15,905 nt of DNA from JBOGGN01 sp050744165 (lineage in GTDB: Bacteria > Actinomycetota > Acidimicrobiia > Acidimicrobiales > Palsa-688), in assembly GCA_050744165.1 (NCBI GenBank), contig JBOGGN010000374.1, forward strand, positions 1-15,905, in the 5' to 3' direction. The translations under genes and the position numbers were made by a program. The notes below the pieces were generated by a model. The model saw nothing but the letters and a program-made list of their open reading frames with translations, ran no database searches and was not told where the DNA came from. Each line of letters begins with the position of its first letter. Within the stretch, counting starts at the first letter, position 1. This document shows positions 13,849 through 15,905 of this stretch, one piece after another.

Positions 13849-14550
13849 ATGCTGCTCGCCGAGTTGGAGATCCGCCATTCGCGCGCCATCGCGCCGACGC
13901 GGCGGGTCGCCCTGGGTGAGTTGTGGCTGCCGACCGACCCCGCGCCAGGCTTCGGCGGCATCCTGCTGGCGGCCATCGTGGCGGCCAGTGTCAACCGGCT
14001 CGAGGAGGACCTGCGCGACGAGCTGGACGTCTTGATTGACGATCTCGACCGAGGGGCACGGATCAGCCAGCCTCGGCTGCGCCACCGGTATCAGACCGAC
14101 CTGGTGGGTCTCGACCGCAGCCGCCACCGCCTGGTCGGGGTGGGCGAGTCCATGCGCCTCGAGTTCGACGATCACGGCGCCGTTCTGCCCCAGGTGCTGG
14201 GCGCCGCTTACGCCGCCGGCAAGCTGTCGTACAAGGTTCGCACCCAGGAGTTCAAGCTGTTACGCCGGGCGACCCGGTGGCACGCAGACAACAACGAGCG
14301 GATGATCGCCTACCTCACCGGTGACGAGGCGTCCTACCGGCCGTGGAACCAATCTGACCACGATGAGCGCTGGGCGCTGAAGATCCTGGGCTTCAGGCCC
14401 GAATCCGATCCGTCTCGTTCCGCCGTGCTGGGCAAGTTCCGCAAGTTGGTGTTCAACGCCCACCCCGACCACGGCGGCGCCACCGACACGGCTGCACAGC
14501 GAATCACCGAGTTGACGCAGGCCAAGCGAATCCTCTTGGCCGAGATCTGA
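13849..14550 (+). CDS. Protein with C-terminal J-domain
   Basis: 233 aa. The last about 60 residues form a J-domain: WALKILGF, then FRKLVFNAHPDHGG with the HPD motif at 205-207 that stimulates Hsp70 ATPase activity, and a closing helix ITELTQAKRILLAEI. The N-terminal about 165 residues are not recognised. They are highly charged, with one hydrophobic run (FGGILLAAIVAAS, about 35-48) that could be a buried helix. No Gly/Phe or zinc-finger region is present, so this is a class III (DNAJC-like) J-protein and not DnaJ itself. ATG 13849 follows TACCGT by 7 bases; TTG 13846 directly before it is an alternative. The client and Hsp70 partner are unknown. Its neighbour on the left is the duplicated zinc-ribbon protein, under a separate putative promoter. 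Confidence 0.82.
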   Translation: MLLAELEIRHSRAIAPTRRVALGELWLPTDPAPGFGGILLAAIVAASVNRLEEDLRDELDVLIDDLDRGARISQPRLRHRYQTDLVGLDRSRHRLVGVGESMRLEFDDHGAVLPQVLGAAYAAGKLSYKVRTQEFKLLRRATRWHADNNERMIAYLTGDEASYRPWNQSDHDERWALKILGFRPESDPSRSAVLGKFRKLVFNAHPDHGGATDTAAQRITELTQAKRILLAEI

Positions 14551-14579
14551 GGTGAGTCAGCGCTGTAGCTAGTCCCATC

Positions 14580-14608
14580 GGGCCAAGAAAAATGGCCCGT
14601 TCGGGCCA
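14580..14608 (+). terminator. Three-arm alternative hairpin after the J-domain gene
   Basis: GGGCCA (14580-14585), TGGCCCG (14593-14599) and CGGGCCA (14602-14608). The middle arm can pair left, across AGAAAAA, or right, across TT, giving mutually exclusive stems 30 bases after the stop codon. Probably a terminator; the switch-like arrangement could be chance. Confidence 0.45.
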
Positions 14609-14739
14609 CGGACACGAACCCGAGGCGAAGCGCACCATGTGCCGGACGCGTCCGCCGAGGTACGGCGCGGCACCAGGTCTTGCTCGTTCCCCTCAATCGG
14701 CATCGACTCCCCAAGCCGTTTGTCCGCCAGCGTGGCCGA

Positions 14740-14745
14740 TACCGT
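14740..14745 (+). promoter_or_regulatory. Putative -10 of the alpha/beta hydrolase gene
   Basis: TACCGT ends 8 bases before GTG 14754 and decides that start in favour of more distant in-frame starts. Confidence 0.45.
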
Positions 14746-14753
14746 TGGCGATC

Positions 14754-15332
14754 GTGAGCGTCCGGGCCCTTTTGCTCGCTCCCGGTGCCAGCGCCGGGCG
14801 CTACCAGCCAGCCCTGGTTGCCATGGACCGCGCCTTGACGCCCCTCGGGGTGGTGGTGCGTCGGATGGATTTTCCGTATCGGTTGGCGGGGCGGAAAGCG
14901 CCGGACAAGGCGCCGGTATTAGTGCGGGCGGTGGTCGAAGAGGCCGCCACTCTGGCGGCTCAAGCGGGCTGCGCTCCATCCGAGGTGGCTCTGGGCGGGC
15001 GGTCGATGGGTGGGCGCATGTGCTCAATGGCCGTGGCGGAGGGCCTTCCGGCCGCGGCGCTCATCCTGGTCAGCTACCCGCTGCATCCTCCGGGAAGGCG
15101 GGAGAAGATGAGGACGGAGCATTTTCCCACCTTGTCTGCGCCATGCCTGTTTGTATCCGGCACGAGGGACTCCTTCGGCACCCCCGAGGAGTTGACGGCC
15201 GCCAGCGCCGCCATCCCGGGACCGGTGACCCACGAGTGGCTCGACGGCAAGGACCACGGCCTGCGGGGCTGCGACGCCCGGGTGGCGGCGGTGGTGGTCT
15301 CGTGGGTCACGGATCCCCGTCGCCAGGGTTGA
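14754..15332 (+). CDS. Small alpha/beta hydrolase (dienelactone-hydrolase/KANL3-Tex30-like)
   Basis: Compact alpha/beta hydrolase of 192 aa. VRALLLAPGAS (3-13) gives the first strand and oxyanion region. GGRSMGG (81-87) is the nucleophile elbow with S84, GTRDSFG holds D139, and GKDHGL holds H168: a complete Ser-Asp-His triad in the expected order. Length and the GRSMGGR elbow match the small hydrolases related to Tex30/KANL3. Natural substrate unknown; esters or thioesters are possible. The frame is open farther upstream to 14592, but those codons are low quality and cover the preceding hairpin. GTG 14754, behind TACCGT, starts exactly at the domain. The 3' end overlaps the converging MFS gene by 26 bases. 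Confidence 0.87.
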   Translation: MSVRALLLAPGASAGRYQPALVAMDRALTPLGVVVRRMDFPYRLAGRKAPDKAPVLVRAVVEEAATLAAQAGCAPSEVALGGRSMGGRMCSMAVAEGLPAAALILVSYPLHPPGRREKMRTEHFPTLSAPCLFVSGTRDSFGTPEELTAASAAIPGPVTHEWLDGKDHGLRGCDARVAAVVVSWVTDPRRQG

Positions 15333-15905
15333 GGTCCTCCAGGCTGCGCCGGGCCGTCTCCGGGAAGGCCCGCAGGATCAGCACCACAAGCGCCACTGGT
15401 CCCACCGCCAGCACCACGAAGGCCGGCGCGAAGGTGCCGAAGCGCTGCGAGAGCGTACCCACGACCAAGAGGCCGACCACCCCGCCGGCCGCGTACAGGA
15501 GCGCCACGACACCGGTGGCCTGGCTGCGCTGGCGGGTGGGAAAAAGTTCCGGGCCGTACACGCCGAGCGCCGGTGCGACCGCGTAGCCGAGGATGCTGCC
15601 GGCGGCGCTCCAGGCCCACAGGGGCCAGCCCCGGGCGGCGTAGGACGCGACGGTAGCCACGATGCCGCCGCTGACGCCGACTGCGATCACGAGCCGCCGG
15701 CCGCGCACGTCGGCGAGGCGGCCCCCGACCAACACCCCGAGGCCGCCGATGGTGCCCGTTGCCAGCGAGAACACCGAGATCCGGGCAGCCGAGAACGCAC
15801 GCTCGGTCCGCAGGAACTCGTTTTGGAACTGGCCGGAGGGGGTGGCGAACAGGGCGAACAGGAAGGCGCCGGCGCCGAGGAGGACGAGGCGGCGGCGGGT
15901 GGTGC
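15307..15905 (-). CDS. MFS transporter, C-terminal part (cut by window edge)
   Basis: The last 198 residues of a major facilitator superfamily transporter; the start lies beyond the right edge, and the frame is fully open to base 15905. GGRLADVRGRR (about 60-70 of this fragment) is the MFS motif-A loop (GxxxDxxGRR), here probably the copy between helices 8 and 9. Hydrophobic segments before and after it fit the C-terminal six-helix half. The tail RRSLEDLNPGDGDP is hydrophilic and cytosolic. The stop lies inside the converging hydrolase gene. The substrate cannot be inferred; a sugar or general metabolite carrier is as likely as a drug exporter. Confidence 0.85.
   Translation of the reverse strand, partial: TTRRRLVLLGAGAFLFALFATPSGQFQNEFLRTERAFSAARISVFSLATGTIGGLGVLVGGRLADVRGRRLVIAVGVSGGIVATVASYAARGWPLWAWSAAGSILGYAVAPALGVYGPELFPTRQRSQATGVVALLYAAGGVVGLLVVGTLSQRFGTFAPAFVVLAVGPVALVVLILRAFPETARRSLEDLNPGDGDP

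Noticed and set aside
12600..13994. Long minus-strand open frame opposite the zinc-ribbon gene
   Set aside because: Composition (Val, Leu, Gly, Asp) reflects reverse-complemented acidic codons; the plus strand has the Cys ribbon, duplicated units and better start.
14551..14753. tRNA or other structured RNA in the gap before the hydrolase
   Set aside because: GTTCGGGCC looked like a T-arm, but no acceptor, D or anticodon arms could be placed around it.

Overview
The window is GC-rich DNA with very few AT-rich stretches, dense coding on both strands, and many first genes whose start codon lies only 6-9 bases after a TANNNT -10 element with no Shine-Dalgarno sequence. Together with class II fructose-bisphosphatase (GlpX) and the overall protein style, this suggests an actinobacterium (Actinomycetota), possibly Acidimicrobiia. 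The lineage is inferred from style, not from a marker gene.

Layout, left to right. (1) About 350 bases with no convincing complete gene, then a compact plus-strand flavin electron-transfer operon: a six-helix ferric-reductase/NADPH-oxidase-type flavocytochrome, an anchored FMN-binding-domain protein with a covalent flavinylation motif, and ApbE, the FMN transferase that would modify it. (2) A minus-strand AAA ATPase with winged-helix-like C-terminus, followed by a possible small protein gene. It is divergent from a plus-strand AbrB/MazE-type DNA-binding protein. Two tandem 19-bp inverted repeats lie between the divergent starts. (3) A stand-alone NuoF-type NADH-binding FMN/4Fe-4S subunit (minus). 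A perfect 22-bp palindrome containing two overlapping CRP/FNR-like sites lies upstream of it. (4) A plus-strand pair: a two-CBS protein and a 2H-phosphoesterase fused to a shortened GNAT domain whose last codons form a very strong DNA palindrome. (5) glpX (minus), divergent from a GT-C membrane glycosyltransferase with a large repeat-containing insert. The glycosyltransferase is followed by an FAD oxidoreductase of the UDP-galactopyranose-mutase/protoporphyrinogen-oxidase-like superfamily. (6) A zinc-ribbon protein with an internally duplicated domain and an acidic linker, a protein with a C-terminal J-domain, a small alpha/beta hydrolase, and the C-terminal part of an MFS transporter (minus), which overlaps the hydrolase tail to tail.

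The clearest functional unit is the flavin module. It predicts electron flow from cytosolic NAD(P)H through FAD and two hemes to an extracytoplasmic covalently bound FMN. The least described parts are the ATPase/AbrB divergon with its paired operators, the duplicated zinc-ribbon protein, and the 2H-GNAT fusion ending in a palindrome. No rRNA, tRNA, CRISPR array, transposase or integrase was recognised.
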